The notes under the pieces are model-generated. The model did not search any database. It saw nothing but the letters and a program-made list of their open reading frames with translations, and had not been told where the DNA came from. From Molothrus aeneus (taxonomy: Eukaryota > Chordata > Aves > Passeriformes > Icteridae), in assembly GCF_037042795.1 (NCBI RefSeq), contig NW_027098889.1, forward strand, positions 62,001 through 126,000: a stretch of 64,000 bases of DNA, written 5' to 3'. Position numbers and translations under genes: made by a program. Shown piece by piece: positions 26,533 to 40,616 of the stretch; the first letter of the stretch is position 1, and the number at the start of each line of letters is the position of its first letter.

Positions 26533-28138
26533 CCGGGAGAATCGGCGAGCGGCAGCTTGCCAAAGGCGAAGATGCAAGCTGCAGCACACAGGCACAGTGT
26601 GGGCAGCCTTCAGACTTAGAAAAAACAGTACTTTACCACTCTCCTGCCTTTTCCATGGTTATTCTATTGGAAAAGAACGAGTTTTGGACAACTACCTTTC
26701 ATTCTTGCCAAACTCTTTGCAGACCCCCGTGCAAGCTTTAGAACAAGATTTTGGATGTTTTCTTTCCTGGCAGAGTTTCTCCTTGCAAGATATGGTGGAA
26801 AAGCTTTTGGCTGAGTGTAGAGCGGCAAGACACGCAGAAGACGCAGATACGCAGCTCTCCGAAGCTAAGTGCCGGTCCCGGGCTTCTTTCGGCACAAACC
26901 GCTCTCAGGAGCTCCCTGCGCTCGCCACAATGCTCTGTGTGCGAAGAAGCCGCTTCTTCGCCTGCGGGAGAATCGGCGAGCGGCAGCTTCCCAAAGGCGA
27001 AGATGCAAGCTGCAGCACACAGGCACAGTGTGGGCAGCATTCAGACTTAGAGAAAACAGTACTTTACCACTCTCCTGCCTTTTCCATGGTTATTCTATTG
27101 GAAAAGAACGAGTTTTGGACAACTACCTTTCATTCTTGCCAAACTCTTTGCAGACCCCCGTGCAAGCTTTAGAACAAGATTTTGGATGTTTTCTTTCCTG
27201 GCAGAGTTTCTCCTTGCAAGATATGGTGGAAAAGCTTTTGGCTGAGTGTAGAGCGGCAAGACACGCAGAAGACGCAGATACGCAGCTCTCCGAAGCTAAG
27301 TGCCGGTCCCGGGCTTCTTTCGGCACAAACCGCTCTCAGGAGCTCCCTGCGCTCGCCACAATGCTCTGTGTGCGAAGAAGCCGCTTCTTCGCCTCCGGGA
27401 GAATCGGCGAGCGGCAGCTTGCCAAAGGCGAAGATGCAAGCTGCAGCACACAGGCACAGTGTGGGCAGCCTTCAGACTTAGAAAAAACAGTACTTTACCA
27501 CTCTCCTGCCTTTTCCATGGTTATTCTATTGGAAAAGAACGAGTTTTGGACAACTACCTTTCATTCTTGCCAAACTCTTTGCAGACCCCCGTGCAAGCTT
27601 TAGAACAAGATTTTGGATGTTTTCTTTCCTGGCAGAGTTTCTCCTTGCAAGATATGGTGGAAAAGCTTTTGGCTGAGTGTAGAGCGGCAAGACACGCAGA
27701 AGACGCAGATACGCAGCTCTCCGAAGCTAAGTGCCGGTCCCGGGCTTCTTTCGGCACAAACCGCTCTCAGGAGCTCCCTGCGCTCGCCACAATGCTCTGT
27801 GTGCGAAGAAGCCGCTTCTTCGCCTGCGGGAGAATCGGCGAGCGGCAGCTTCCCAAAGGCGAAGATGCAAGCTGCAGCGCACAGGCACAGTGTGGGCAGC
27901 CTTCAGACTTAGAGAAAACAGTACTTTACCACTCTCCTGCCTTTTCCATGGTTATTCTATTGGAAAAGAACGAGTTTTGGACAACTACCTTTCATTCTTG
28001 CCAAACTCTTTGCAGACCCCCGTGCAAGCTTTAGAACAAGTTTTTGGATGTTTTCTTTCCTGGCAGAGTTTCTCCTTGCAAGATATGGTGGAAAAGCTTT
28101 TTGCTGAGTGTAGAGCGGCAAGACACGCAGAAGACGCG

Positions 28139-31100
28139 GATACGCAGCTCTCCGAAGCTAAGTGCCGGTCCCGGGCTTCTTTCGGCACAAACCGCTCTCA
28201 GGAGCTCCCTGCGCTCGCCACAATGCTCTGTGTGCGAAGAAGCCGCTTCTTCGCCTGCGGGAGAATCGGCGAGCGGCAGCTTCCCAAAGGCGAAGATGCA
28301 AGCTGCAGCGCACAGGCACAGTGTGGGCAGCCTTCAGACTTAGAGAAAACAGTACTTTACCACTCTCCTGCCTTTTCCATGGTTATTCTATTGGAAAAGA
28401 ACGAGTTTTGGACAACTACCTTTCATTCTTGCCAAACTCTTTGCAGACCCCCGTGCAAGCTTTAGAACAAGTTTTTGGATGTTTTCTTTCCTGGCAGAGT
28501 TTCTCCTTGCAAGATATGGTGGAAAAGCTTTTTGCTGAGTGTAGAGCGGCAAGACACGCAGAAGACGCGGATACGCAGCTCTCCGAAGCTAAGTGCCGGT
28601 CTCGGGCTCCTTTCGGCACAAACCGCTCTCAGGAGCTCCCTGCGCTCGCCACAATGCTCTGTGTGCGAAGAAGCCGCTTCTTCGCCTCCGGGAGAATCGG
28701 CGAGCGGCAGCTTCCCAAAGGCGAAGATGCAAGCTGCAGCACGCAGGCACAGTGTGGGCAGCCTTCAGACTTAGAGAAAACAGTACTTTACCACTCTCCT
28801 GCCTTTTCCATGGTTATTCTATTGGAAAAGAACGAGTTTTGGACAACTACCTTTCATTCTTGCCAAACTCTTTGCAGACCCCCGTGCAAGCTTTAGAACA
28901 AGATTTTGGATGTTTTCTTTCCTGGCAGAGTTTCTCCTTGCAAGATATGGTGGAAAAGCTTTTTGCTGAGTGTAGAGCGGCAAGACACGCAGAAGACGCA
29001 GATACGCAGCTCTCCGAAGCTAAGTGCCGGTCCCGGGCTTCTTTCGGCACAAACCGCTCTCAGGAGCTCCCTGCGCTCGCCACAATGCTCTGTGTGCGAA
29101 GAAGCCGCTTCTTCGCCTGCGGGAGAATCGGCGAGCGGCAGCTTCCCAAAGGCAAAGATGCAAGCTGCAGCACACAGGCACAGTGTGGGCAGCCTTCAGA
29201 CTTAGAGAAAACAGTACTTTACCACTCTCCTGCCTTTTCCATGGTTATTCTATTGGAAAAGAACGAGTTTTGGACAACTACCTTTCATTCTTGCCAAACT
29301 CTTTGCAGACCCCCGTGCAAGCTTTAGAACAAGATTTTGGATGTTTTCTTTCCTGGCAGAGTTTCTCCTTGCAAGATACGGTGGAAAAGCTTTTGGCTGA
29401 GTGTAGAGCGGCAAGACACGCAGAAGACGCAGATACGCAGCTCTCCGAAGCTAAGTGCCGGTCCCGGGCTTCTTTCGGCACAAACCGCTCTCAGGAGCTC
29501 CCTGCGCTCGCCACAATGCTCTGTGTGCGAAGAAGCCGCTTCTTCGCCTGCGGGAGAATCGGCGAGCGGCAGCTTGCCAAAGGCGAAGATGCAAGCTGCA
29601 GCACACAGGCACAGTGTGGGCAGCCTTCAGACTTAGAGAAAACAGTACTTTACCACTCTCCTGCCTTTTCCATGGTTATTCTATTGGAAAAGAACGAGTT
29701 TTGGACAACTACCTTTCATTCTTGCCAAACTCTTTGCAGACCCCCGTGCAAGCTTTAGAACAAGTTTTTGGATGTTTTCTTTCCTGGCAGAGTTTCTCCT
29801 TGCAAGATATGGTGGAAAAGCTTTTTGCTGAGTGTAGAGCGGCAAGACACGCAGAAGACGCGGATACGCAGCTCTCCGAAGCTAAGTGCCGGTCTCGGGC
29901 TCCTTTCGGCACAAACCGCTCTCAGGAGCTCCCTGCGCTCGCCACAATGCTCTGTGTGCGAAGAAGCCGCTTCTTCGCCTGCGGGAGAATCGGCGAGCGG
30001 CAGCTTCCCAAAGGCGAAGATGCAAGCTGCAGCACACAGGCACAGTGTGGGCAGCCTTCAGACTTAGAGAAAACAGTACTTTACCACTCTCCTGCCTTTT
30101 CCATGGTTATTCTATTGGAAAAGAACGAGTTTTGGACAACTACCTTTCATTCTTGCCAAACTCTTTGCAGACCCCCGTGCAAGCTTTAGAACAAGATTTT
30201 GGATGTTTTCTTTCCTGGCAGAGTTTCTCCTTGCAAGATATGGTGGAAAAGCTTTTTGCTGAGTGTAGAGCGGCAAGACACGCAGAAGACGCGGATACGC
30301 AGCTCTCCGAAGCTAAGTGCCGGTCCCGGGCTTCTTTCGGCACAAACCGCTCTCAGGAGCTCCCTGCGCTCGCCACAATGCTCTGTGTGCGAAGAAGCCG
30401 CTTCTTCGCCTCCGGGAGAATCGGCGAGCGGCAGCTTCCCAAAGGCGAAGATGCAAGCTGCAGCACACAGGCACAGTGTGGGCAGCCTTCAGACTTAGAG
30501 AAAACAGTACTTTACCACTCTCCTGCCTTTTCCATGGTTATTCTATTGGAAAAGAACGAGTTTTGGACAACTACCTTTCATTCTTGCCAAACTCTTTGCA
30601 GACCCCCGTGCAAGCTTTAGAACAAGATTTTGGATGTTTTCTTTCCTGGCAGAGTTTCTCCTTGCAAGATATGGTGGAAAAGCTTTTTGCTGAGTGTAGA
30701 GCGGCAAGACACGCAGAAGACGCAGATACGCAGCTCTCCGAAGCTAAGTGCCGGTCCCGGGCTTCTTTCGGCACAAACCGCTCTCAGGAGCTCCCTGCGC
30801 TCGCCACAATGCTCTGTGTGCGAAGAAGCCGCTTCTTCGCCTGCGGGAGAATCGGCGAGCGGCAGCATGCCAAAGGCGAAGATGCAAGCTGCAGCACACA
30901 GGCACAGTGTGGGCAGCCTTCAGACTTAGAGAAAACAGTACTTTACCACTCTCCTGCCTTTTCCATGGTTACTCTATTGGAAAAGAACGAGTTTTGGACA
31001 ACTACCTTTCATTCTTGCCAAACTCTTTGCAGACCCCCGTGCAAGCTTTAGAACAAGATTTTGGATGTTTTCTTTCCTGGCAGAGTTTCTCCTTGCAAGA

Positions 31101-34100
31101 TATGGTGGAAAAGCTTTTGGCTGAGTGTAGAGCGGCAAGACACGCAGAAGACGCGGATACGCAGCTCTCCGAAGCTAAGTGCCGGTCCCGGGCTTCTTTC
31201 GGCACAAACCGCTCTCAGGAGCTCCCTGCGCTCGCCACAATGCTCTGTGTGCGAAGAAGCCGCTTCTTCGCCTCCGGGAGAATCGGCGAGCGGCAGCTTC
31301 CCAAAGGCGAAGATGCAAGCTGCAGCACACAGGCACAGTGTGGGCAGCCTTCAGACTTAGAGAAAACAGTACTTTACCACTCTCCTGCCTTTTCCATGGT
31401 TATTCTATTGGAAAAGAACGAGTTTTGGACAACTACCTTTCATTCTTGCCAAACTCTTTGCAGACCCCCCTGCAAGCTTTAGAACAAGATTTTGGATGTT
31501 TTCTTTCCTGGCAGAGTTTCTCCTTGCAAGATATGGTGGAAAAGCTTTTTGCTGAGTGTAGAGCGGCAAGACACGCAGAAGACGCGGATACGCAGCTCTC
31601 CGAAGCTAAGTGCCGGTCCCGGGCTTCTTTCGGCACAAACCGCTCTCAGGAGCTCCCTGCGCTCGCCACAATGCTCTGTGTGCGAAGAAGCCGCTTCTTC
31701 GCCTCCGGGAGAATCGGCGAGCGGCAGCTTCCCAAAGGCGAAGATGCAAGCTGCAGCACACAGGCACAGTGTGGGCAGCCTTCAGACTTAGAGAAAACAG
31801 TACTTTACCACTCTCCTGCCTTTTCCATGGTTATTCTATTGGAAAAGAACGAGTTTTGGACAACTACCTTTCATTCTTGCCAAACTCTTTGCAGACCCCC
31901 GTGCAAGCTTTAGAACCAGATTTTGGATGTTTTCTTTCCTGGCAGAGTTTCTCCTTGCAAGATATGGTGGAAAAGCTTTTTGCTGAGTGTAGAGCGGCAA
32001 GACACGCAGAAGACGCAGATACGCAGCTCTCCGAAGCTAAGTGCCGGTCCCGGGCTTCTTTCGGCACAAACCGCTCTCAGGAGCTCCCTGCGCTCGCCAC
32101 AATGCTCTGTGTGCGAAGAAGCCGCTTCTTCGCCTCCGGGAGAATCGGCGAGCGGCAGCTTCCCAAAGGCGAAGATGCAAGCTGCGGCACACAGGCACAG
32201 TGTGGGCAGCCTTCAGACTTAGAGAAAACAGTACTTTACCACTCTCCTGCCTTTTCCATGGTTATTCTATTGGAAAAGAACGAGTTTTGGACAACTACCT
32301 TTCATTCTTGCCAAACTCTTTGCAGACCCCCGTGCAAGCTTTAGAACAAGATTTTGGATGTTTTCTTTCCTGGCAGAGTTTCTCCTTGCAAGATATGGTG
32401 GAAAAGCTTTTTGCTGAGTGTAGAGCGGCAAGACACGCAGAAGACGCAGATACGCAGCTCTCCGAAGCTAAGTGCCGGTCCCGGGCTTCTTTCGGCACAA
32501 ACCGCTCTCAGGAGCTCCCTGCGCTCGCCACAATGCTCTGTGTGCGAAGAAGCCGCTTCTTCGCCTCCGGGAGAATCGGCGAGCGGCAGCTTCCCAAAGG
32601 CGAAGATGCAAGCTGCGGCACACAGGCACAGTGTGGGCAGCCTTCAGACTTAGAGAAAACAGTACTTTACCACTCTCCTGCCTTTTCCATGGTTATTCTA
32701 TTGGAAAAGAACGAGTTTTGGACAACTACCTTTCATTCTTGCCAAACTCTTTGCAGACCCCCGTGCAAGCTTTAGAACAAGATTTTGGATGTTTTCTTTC
32801 CTGGCAGAGTTTCTCCTTGCAAGATATGGTGGAAAAGCTTTTGGCTGAGTGTAGAGCGGCAAGACACGCAGAAGACGCAGATACGCAGCTCTCCGAAGCT
32901 AAGTGCCGGTCCCGGGCTTCTTTCGGCACAAACCGCTCTCAGGAGCTCCCTGCGCTCGCCACAATGCTCTGTGTGCGAAGAAGCCGCTTCTTCGCCTCCG
33001 GGAGAATCGGCGAGCGGCAGCTTCCCAAAGGCGAAGATGCAAGCTGCAGCACGCAGGCACAGTGTGGGCAGCCTTCAGACTTAGAGAAAACAGTACTTTA
33101 CCACTCTCCTGCCTTTTCCATGGTTATTCTATTGGAAAAGAACGAGTTTTGGACAACTACCTTTCATTCTTGCCAAACTCTTTGCAGACCCCCGTGCAAG
33201 CTTTAGAACAAGATTTTGGATGTTTTCTTTCCTGGCAGAGTTTCTCCTTGCAAGATATGGTGGAAAAGCTTTTTGCTGAGTGTAGAGCGGCAAGACACAC
33301 AGAAGACGCAGATACGCAGCTCTCCGAAGCTAAGTGCCGGTCCCGGGCTTCTTTCGGCACAAACCGCTCTCAGGAGCTCCCTGCGCTCGCCACAATGCTC
33401 TGTGTGCGAAGAAGCCGCTTCTTCGCCTGCGGGAGAATCGGCGAGCGGCAGCTTCCCAAAGGCGAAGATGCAAGCTGCGGCACACAGGCACAGTGTGGGC
33501 AGCCTTCAGACTTAGAGAAAACAGTACTTTACCACTCTCCTGCCTTTTCCATGGTTATTCTATTGGAAAAGAACGAGTTTTGGACAACTACCTTTCATTC
33601 TTGCCAAACTCTTTGCAGACCCCCGTGCAAGCTTTAGAACAAGATTTTGGATGTTTTCTTTCCTGGCAGAGTTTCTCCTTGCAAGATATGGTGGAAAAGC
33701 TTTTTGCTGAGTGTAGAGCGGCAAGACACGCAGAAGACGCAGATACGCAGCTCTCCGAAGCTAAGTGCCGGTCCCGGGCTTCTTTCGGCACAAACCGCTC
33801 TCAGGAGCTCCCTGCGCTCGCCACAATGCTCTGTGTGCGAAGAAGCCGCTTCTTCGCCTGCGGGAGAATCGGCGAGCGGCAGCTTCCCAAAGGCGAAGAT
33901 GCAAGCTGCAGCACACAGGCACAGTGTGGGCAGCCTTCAGACTTAGAGAAAACAGTACTTTACCACTCTCCTGCCTTTTCCATGGTTATTCTATTGGAAA
34001 AGAACGAGTTTTGGACAACTACCTTTCATTCTTGCCAAACTCTTTGCAGACCCCCGTGCAAGCTTTAGAACAAGATTTTGGATGTTTTCTTTCCTGGCAG

Positions 34101-34290
34101 AGTTTCTCCTTGCAAGATATGGTGGAAAAGCTTTTTGCTGAGTGTAGAGCGGCAAGACACGCAGAAGACGCAGATACGCAGCTCTCCGAAGCTAAGTGCC
34201 GGTCCCGGGCTTCTTTCGGCACAAACCGCTCTCAGGAGCTCCCTGCGCTCGCCACAATGCTCTGTGTGCGAAGAAGCCGCTTCTTCGCCT
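28139..34290. repeat. Satellite block, copy 2 of an 18-monomer-offset duplication
   Basis: Partner of 20381-26532, defined by the same shared rare variants. Copy-specific changes include a T to C in the conserved GGTTATTCTATTG segment near 30972, which reads GGTTACTCTATTG here. The left limit is the A/G difference at 20380 against 28138, and the right limit is the G/C difference at 26533 against 34291. It contains nothing but satellite monomers in one orientation. Confidence 0.8.
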
Positions 34291-35637
34291 GCGGAAGAAT
34301 CGGCGAGCGGCAGCTTCCCAAAGGCGAAGATGCAAGCTGCAGCACACAGGCACAGTGTGGGCAGCCTTCAGACTTCGAGAAAACAGTACTTTACCACTCT
34401 CCTGCCTTTTCCATGGTTATTCTATTGGAAAAGAACGAGTTTTGGACAACTACCTTTCATTCTTGCCAAACTCTTTGCAGACCCCCGTGCAAGCTTTAGA
34501 ACAAGATTTTGGATGTTTTCTTTCCTGGCAGAGTTTCTCCTTGCAAGATATGGTGGAAAAGCTTTTTGCTGAGTGTAGAGCGGCAAGACACGCAGAAGAC
34601 GCGGATACGCAGCTCTCCGAAGCTAAGTGCCGGTCCCGGGCTTCTTTCGGCACAAACCGCTCTCAGGAGCTCCCTGCGCTCGCCACAATGCTCTGTGTGC
34701 GAAGAAGCCGCTTCTTCGCCTCCGGGAGAATCGGCGAGCGGCAGCTTCCCAAAGGCGAAGATGCAAGCTGCAGCACACAGGCACAGTGTGGGCAGCATTC
34801 AGACTTCGAGAAAACAGTACTTTACCACTCTCCTGCCTTTTCCATGGTTATTCTATTGGAAAAGAACGAGTTTTGGACAACTACCTTTCATTCTTGCCAA
34901 ACTCTTTGCAGACCCCCGTGCAAGCTTTAGAACAAGATTTTGGATGTTTTCTTTCCTGGCAGAGTTTCTCCTTGCAAGATATGGTGGAAAAGCTTTTGGC
35001 TGAGTGTAGAGCGGCAAGACACGCAGAAGACGCAGATACGCAGCTCTCCGAAGCTAAGTGCCGGTCCCGGGCTTCTTTCGGCACAAACCGCTCTCAGGAG
35101 CTCCCTGCGCTCGCCACAATGCTCTGTGTGCGAAGAAGCCGCTTCTTCGCCTCCGGGAGAATCGGCGAGCGGCAGCTTCCCAAAGGCGAAGATGCAAGCT
35201 GCAGCACACAGGCACAGTGTGGGCAGCCTTCAGACTTAGAGAAAACAGTACTTTACCACTCTCCTGCCTTTTCCATGGTTATTCTATTGGAAAAGAACGA
35301 GTTTTGGACAACTACCTTTCATTCTTGCCAAACTCTTTGCAGACCCCCGTGCAAGCTTTAGAACAAGATTTTGGATGTTTTCTTTCCTGGCAGAGTTTCT
35401 CCTTGCAAGATATGGTGGAAAAGCTTTTTGCTGAGTGTAGAGCGGCAAGACACGCAGAAGACGCGGATACGCAGCTCTCCGAAGCTAAGTGCCGGTCCCG
35501 GGCTTCTTTCGGCACAAACCGCTCTCAGGAGCTCCCTGCGCTCGCCACAATGCTCTGTGTGCGAAGAAGCCGCTTCTTCGCCTCCGGGAGAATCGGCGAG
35601 CGGCAGCTTCCCAAAGGCGAAGATGCAAGCTGCAGCA

Positions 35638-38600
35638 CACAGGCACAGTGTGGGCAGCCTTCAGACTTAGAGAAAACAGTACTTTACCACTCTCCTGCCT
35701 TTTCCATGGTTATTCTATTGGAAAAGAACGAGTTTTGGACAACTACCTTTCATTCTTGCCAAACTCTTTGCAGACCCCCGTGCAAGCTTTAGAACAAGTT
35801 TTTGGATGTTTTCTTTCCTGGCAGAGTTTCTCCTTGCAAGATACGGTGGAAAAGCTTTTGGCTGAGTGTAGAGCGGCAAGACACGCAGAAGACGCAGATA
35901 CGCAGCTCTCCGAAGCTAAGTGCCGGTCCCGGGCTTCTTTCGGCACAAACCGCTCTCAGGAGCTCCCTGCGCTCGCCACAATGCTCTGTGTGCGAAGAAG
36001 CCGCTTCTTCGCCTCCGGGAGAATCGGCGAGCGGCAGCTTGCCAAAGGCGAAGATGCAAGCTGCAGCACACAGGCACAGTGTGGGCAGCCTTCAGACTTA
36101 GAGAAAACAGTACTTTACCACTCTCCTGCCTTTTCCATGGTTATTCTATTGGAAAAGAACGAGTTTTGGACAACTACCTTTCATTCTTGCCAAACTCTTT
36201 GCAGACCCCCGTGCAAGCTTTAGAACAAGATTTTGGATGTTTTCTTTCCTGGCAGAGTTTCTCCTTGCAAGATATGGTGGAAAAGCTTTTGGCTGAGTGT
36301 AGAGCGGCAAGACACGCAGAAGACGCAGATACGCAGCTCTCCGAAGCTAAGTGCCGGTCCCGGGCTTCTTTCGGCACAAACCGCTCTCAGGAGCTCCCTG
36401 CGCTCGCCACAATGCTCTGTGTGCGAAGAAGCCGCTTCTTCGCCTGCGGGAGAATCGGCGAGCGGCAGCTTCCCAAAGGCGAAGATGCAAGCTGCAGCAC
36501 ACAGGCACAGTGTGGGCAGCATTCAGACTTAGAGAAAACAGTACTTTACCACTCTCCTGCCTTTTCCATGGTTATTCTATTGGAAAAGAACGAGTTTTGG
36601 ACAACTACCTTTCATTCTTGCCAAACTCTTTGCAGACCCCCGTGCAAGCTTTAGAACAAGATTTTGGATGTTTTCTTTCCTGGCAGAGTTTCTCCTTGCA
36701 AGATACGGTGGAAAAGCTTTTGGCTGAGTGTAGAGCGGCAAGACACGCAGAAGACGCAGATACGCAGCTCTCCGAAGCTAAGTGCCGGTCCCGGGCTTCT
36801 TTCGGCACAAACCGCTCTCAGGAGCTCCCTGCGCTCGCCACAATGCTCTGTGTGCGAAGAAGCCGCTTCTTCGCCTCCGGGAGAATCGGCGAGCGGCAGC
36901 TTGCCAAAGGCGAAGATGCAAGCTGCAGCACACAGGCACAGTGTGGGCAGCCTTCAGACTTAGAGAAAACAGTACTTTACCACTCTCCTGCCTTTTCCAT
37001 GGTTATTCTATTGGAAAAGAACGAGTTTTGGACAACTACCTTTCATTCTTGCCAAACTCTTTGCAGACCCCCGTGCAAGCTTTAGAACAAGATTTTGGAT
37101 GTTTTCTTTCCTGGCAGAGTTTCTCCTTGCAAGATATGGTGGAAAAGCTTTTGGCTGAGTGTAGAGCGGCAAGACACGCAGAAGACGCAGATACGCAGCT
37201 CTCCGAAGCTAAGTGCCGGTCCCGGGCTTCTTTCGGCACAAACCGCTCTCAGGAGCTCCCTGCGCTCGCCACAATGCTCTGTGTGCGAAGAAGCCGCTTC
37301 TTCGCCTGCGGGAGAATCGGCGAGCGGCAGCTTCCCAAAGGCGAAGATGCAAGCTGCAGCGCACAGGCACAGTGTGGGCAGCCTTCAGACTTAGAGAAAA
37401 CAGTACTTTACCACTCTCCTGCCTTTTCCATGGTTATTCTATTGGAAAAGAACGAGTTTTGGACAACTACCTTTCATTCTTGCCAAACTCTTTGCAGACC
37501 CCCGTGCAAGCTTTAGAACAAGTTTTTGGATGTTTTCTTTCCTGGCAGAGTTTCTCCTTGCAAGATATGGTGGAAAAGCTTTTTGCTGAGTGTAGAGCGG
37601 CAAGACACGCAGAAGACGCGGATACGCAGCTCTCCGAAGCTAAGTGCCGGTCTCGGGCTCCTTTCGGCACAAACCGCTCTCAGGAGCTCCCTGCGCTCGC
37701 CACAATGCTCTGTGTGCGAAGAAGCCGCTTCTTCGCCTCCGGGAGAATCGGCGAGCGGCAGCTTCCCAAAGGCGAAGATGCAAGCTGCAGCACGCAGGCA
37801 CAGTGTGGGCAGCCTTCAGACTTAGAGAAAACAGTACTTTACCACTCTCCTGCCTTTTCCATGGTTATTCTATTGGAAAAGAACGAGTTTTGGACAACTA
37901 CCTTTCATTCTTGCCAAACTCTTTGCAGACCCCCGTGCAAGCTTTAGAACAAGATTTTGGATGTTTTCTTTCCTGGCAGAGTTTCTCCTTGCAAGATATG
38001 GTGGAAAAGCTTTTTGCTGAGTGTAGAGCGGCAAGACACGCAGAAGACGCAGATACGCAGCTCTCCGAAGCTAAGTGCCGGTCCCGGGCTTCTTTCGGCA
38101 CAAACCGCTCTCAGGAGCTCCCTGCGCTCGCCACAATGCTCTGTGTGCGAAGAAGCCGCTTCTTCGCCTGCGGGAGAATCGGCGAGCGGCAGCTTCCCAA
38201 AGGCAAAGATGCAAGCTGCAGCACACAGGCACAGTGTGGGCAGCCTTCAGACTTAGAGAAAACAGTACTTTACCACTCTCCTGCCTTTTCCATGGTTATT
38301 CTATTGGAAAAGAACGAGTTTTGGACAACTACCTTTCATTCTTGCCAAACTCTTTGCAGACCCCCGTGCAAGCTTTAGAACAAGATTTTGGATGTTTTCT
38401 TTCCTGGCAGAGTTTCTCCTTGCAAGATACGGTGGAAAAGCTTTTGGCTGAGTGTAGAGCGGCAAGACACGCAGAAGACGCAGATACGCAGCTCTCCGAA
38501 GCTAAGTGCCGGTCCCGGGCTTCTTTCGGCACAAACCGCTCTCAGGAGCTCCCTGCGCTCGCCACAATGCTCTGTGTGCGAAGAAGCCGCTTCTTCGCCT

Positions 38601-40616
38601 GCGGGAGAATCGGCGAGCGGCAGCTTGCCAAAGGCGAAGATGCAAGCTGCAGCACACAGGCACAGTGTGGGCAGCCTTCAGACTTAGAGAAAACAGTACT
38701 TTACCACTCTCCTGCCTTTTCCATGGTTATTCTATTGGAAAAGAACGAGTTTTGGACAACTACCTTTCATTCTTGCCAAACTCTTTGCAGACCCCCGTGC
38801 AAGCTTTAGAACAAGTTTTTGGATGTTTTCTTTCCTGGCAGAGTTTCTCCTTGCAAGATATGGTGGAAAAGCTTTTTGCTGAGTGTAGAGCGGCAAGACA
38901 CGCAGAAGACGCGGATACGCAGCTCTCCGAAGCTAAGTGCCGGTCTCGGGCTCCTTTCGGCACAAACCGCTCTCAGGAGCTCCCTGCGCTCGCCACAATG
39001 CTCTGTGTGCGAAGAAGCCGCTTCTTCGCCTGCGGGAGAATCGGCGAGCGGCAGCTTCCCAAAGGCGAAGATGCAAGCTGCAGCACGCAGGCACAGTGTG
39101 GGCAGCCTTCAGACTTAGAGAAAACAGTACTTTACCACTCTCCTGCCTTTTCCATGGTTATTCTATTGGAAAAGAACGAGTTTTGGACAACTACCTTTCA
39201 TTCTTGCCAAACTCTTTGCAGACCCCCGTGCAAGCTTTAGAACAAGATTTTGGATGTTTTCTTTCCTGGCAGAGTTTCTCCTTGCAAGATATGGTGGAAA
39301 AGCTTTTGGCTGAGTGTAGAGCGGCAAGACACGCAGAAGACGCAGATACGCAGCTCTCCGAAGCTAAGTGCCGGTCCCGGGCTTCTTTCGGCACAAACCG
39401 CTCTCAGGAGCTCCCTGCGCTCGCCACAATGCTCTGTGTGCGAAGAAGCCGCTTCTTCGCCTGCGGGAGAATCGGCGAGCGGCAGCTTCCCAAAGGCGAA
39501 GATGCAAGCTGCAGCACGCAGGCACAGTGTGGGCAGCCTTCAGACTTAGAGAAAACAGTACTTTACCACTCTCCTGCCTTTTCCATGGTTATTCTATTGG
39601 AAAAGAACGAGTTTTGGACAACTACCTTTCATTCTTGCCAAACTCTTTGCAGACCCCCGTGCAAGCTTTAGAACAAGATTTTGGATGTTTTCTTTCCTGG
39701 CAGAGTTTCTCCTTGCAAGATATGGTGGAAAAGCTTTTGGCTGAGTGTAGAGCGGCAAGACACGCAGAAGACGCAGATACGCAGCTCTCCGAAGCTAAGT
39801 GCCGGTCCCGGGCTTCTTTCGGCACAAACCGCTCTCAGGAGCTCCCTGCGCTCGCCACAATGCTCTGTGTGCGAAGAAGCCGCTTCTTCGCCTGCGGGAG
39901 AATCGGCGAGCGGCAGCTTCCCAAAGGCAAAGATGCAAGCTGCGGCACACAGGCACAGTGTGGGCAGCATTCAGACTTAGATAAAACAGTACTTTACCAC
40001 TCTCCTGCCTTATCCATGGTTATTCTATTGGAAAAGAAGGAGTTTTGGACAACTACCTTTCATTCTTGCCAAACTCTTTGCAGACCCCCGTGCAAGCTTT
40101 AGAACAAGATTTTGGATGTTTTCTTTCCTGGCAGAGTTTCTCCTTGCAAGATATGGTGGAAAAGCTTTTGGCTGAGTGTAGAGCGGCAAGACACGCAGAA
40201 GACGCAGATACGCAGCTCTCCGAAGCTAAGTGCCGGTCCCGGGCTTCTTTCGGCACAAACCGCTCTCAGCAGCTCCCTGCGCTCGCCACAATGCTCTGTG
40301 TGCGAAGAAGCCGCTTCTTCGCCTGCGGGAGAATCGGCGAGCGGCAGCTTCCCAAAGGCGAAGATGCAAGCTGCAGCACACAGGCACAGTGTGGGCAGCC
40401 TTCAGACTTAGAGAAAACAGTACTTTACCACTCTCCTGCCTTTTCCATGGTTATTCTATTGGAAAAGAACGAGTTTTGGACAACTACCTTTCATTCTTGC
40501 CAAACTCTTTGCAGACCCCCGTGCAAGCTTTAGAACAAGATTTTGGATGTTTTCTTTCCTGGCAGAGTTTCTCCTTGCAAGATATGGTGGAAAAGCTTTT
40601 TGCTGAGTGTAGAGCG
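35638..40616. repeat. Satellite block, copy 1 of a 17-monomer-offset duplication
   Basis: This 4.98-kb block matches 42965-47943 at an offset of 7,327 bp (17 x 431). A very rare monomer carrying several private changes together (GGCAAAGA, CTTAGATAAAAC, CCTTATCC and AAGAAGGAG, 39926-40041) recurs at 47253-47368, which makes common descent of the blocks clear. The only internal difference I found is G/A near 36102 against 43429. Limits are AGCACACA against AGCGCACA on the left and GCGTCAAG (40617) against GCGGCAAG on the right. Confidence 0.88.
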
